Shown piece after piece: positions 63,291 to 64,000 of a DNA stretch of 64,000 nt. Where the stretch lies: assembly GCA_965220055.1 (NCBI GenBank), contig CBDCPE010000002.1, forward strand, positions 331,567-395,566, read 5' to 3'. A program made the translations under genes and the position numbers. Source of the DNA: Bin87 sp965220055. Its GTDB lineage: Bacteria > Chloroflexota > Dehalococcoidia > Lucifugimonadales > UBA3495. Position 1 is the stretch's first letter. Every line of letters begins with the position of its first letter. The notes beneath the pieces were generated by a model that saw only the letters and a program-made list of their open reading frames with translations, did no database searches and had not been told where the DNA came from.

Positions 63291-64000
63291 AGCTCCGGAT
63301 CTGGTCGGTGGTCATGGCTTTGCTCCTGTTCGCGGGACTTGCCGGTTGCGGGGAGGAACTCCCGCCGGCAGTTCCCTCGGCGACGCGGGCGCCCACTGCG
63401 GCCAACTTGACCACCCCTGTTCTTCCAGCTCCAGCGGCGGTGGAGGAATTGCGTTCAGACAAGGACCGCGCTGTCTCGGCCGTGGGATCAGCGGACCTGG
63501 GCGAACTGGTGCGGGGTAACAATGCCTTCGCATTCGAACTGTACCGCGCTCTGAACGATGGAGAAGGCAACCTGTTCTACTCCCCCTTCAGCATCTCCCA
63601 AGCCCTCGCCATGACCTACGCCGGAGCCAGGGGCGAGACGCAACGCCAGATGGCGGACACTCTTCACTACAGACTTCCCCAAAGCAGCCTTCATCCCTCA
63701 TTCAACGTCCTGGACCGGACCCTTGCCTCGAGAGGCCAGGCGCCCGGGGGCACGCCGAACAGTGAGGGTGAAGGCGGTCAGTATGTCCGCTTGAACATCG
63801 CCAACGCGGTCTGGGGTCAGGATGGGTATCAATTCCTGCCGGATTTTCTCGACGTGCTGGCCGAAAATTACGGCGCGGGAATGATGGCGTCGGACTTCGC
63901 GAGTGCGCCGGATGAGTCTCGCGTCAGAAGATCAAGGATCTCCTGCCACCAGGGTCGGTAGACCCGTCCACGCGGTTGGTGCTCACCAACGCCATCTATT
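63287..64000 (+). pseudogene. Serpin-type protease inhibitor lipoprotein, frameshifted, runs off right edge
   Basis: Start ATG 63287 overlaps the previous stop (ATGA). Lipobox in ALLLFAGLAGCG. Serpin blocks: NNAFAFELYRALNDGEGNLF, YSPFSISQALAMTYAGARGE, TQRQMADTLHY, then RLNIANAVWGQDGYQFLPDF. After SAPDESR about 14 residues (the IN-WV--QT segment) are missing and the frame changes; the next frame continues KIKDLLPPGSVDPSTRLVLT then NAIY to the window edge. The reactive-centre loop is outside. Bacterial serpins inhibit host or competitor proteases; this copy appears dead. Confidence 0.82.

Overview
The window looks like a high-GC bacterial chromosome segment undergoing gene decay. No rRNA or tRNA is present, so taxonomy is inference only. 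The mix of genes (DegV/FakA pair, DUF5679 next to nurA, adjacent DUF2339 and DUF3999 genes, long secreted LRR/FN3/Ig-like proteins, lipoproteins, a PQQ-type propeller, very many insertion sequences) fits a Chloroflexota-like lineage, possibly host-associated. More than twenty genes are broken by nonsense codons, single-base frameshifts, short tandem duplications, internal deletions or insertions of mobile elements.

Layout. 1-7 kb: N-terminus of an ammonium transporter, an IS5-type element, small hypothetical genes, a frameshifted NYN gene, DUF5679, a nurA interrupted by a miniature element, and a fatty-acid kinase pair in which degV (fakB) is intact and fakA is gutted. 7-16 kb: an IS701-like fragment fused to a truncated P450, a PQQ-propeller lipoprotein, a decayed sensor kinase/regulator, a small gene family present three times, a PD-(D/E)XK nuclease and an HNH nuclease. 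16.2-22.1 kb: an A+T-richer plasmid-like block, all on the minus strand: ParA, a ribbon-helix-helix partner, a CopG-like repressor, a Rep-like protein with winged-helix and DnaA-N domains, and a helicase-loader-like protein with two AAA+ modules. A plus-strand structured RNA with its own promoter and terminator lies between copG and rep, and iteron-like repeats lie nearby.

22-34 kb: remnants of an EEP nuclease and an ISNCY transposase, then two secreted multi-domain proteins (one frameshifted, one an intact 1752-residue LRR/propeller/FN3/Ig protein), then a 796-residue GAF-PAS-kinase-receiver-winged-helix protein. 34-48 kb: dense mobile DNA with an IS21, two apparently identical IS630 copies, a decayed Tn3-type transposon, further IS630, IS5 and IS110 pieces, and the broken host genes among them, including a PD-(D/E)XK gene split by both IS21 and IS630.

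48-64 kb: a PCMT-like methyltransferase, several exported or membrane hypotheticals, the DUF2339/DUF3999 pair, decayed META and BsuPI-type genes, DUF2071, an MFS transporter behind an IS21 remnant, and the beginning of a broken serpin. The best candidate for something undescribed is the 16-22 kb replicon-like module with its structured RNA. A second pattern is that several elements entered at CTAG sites and many loci carry 13-17 bp tandem duplications.
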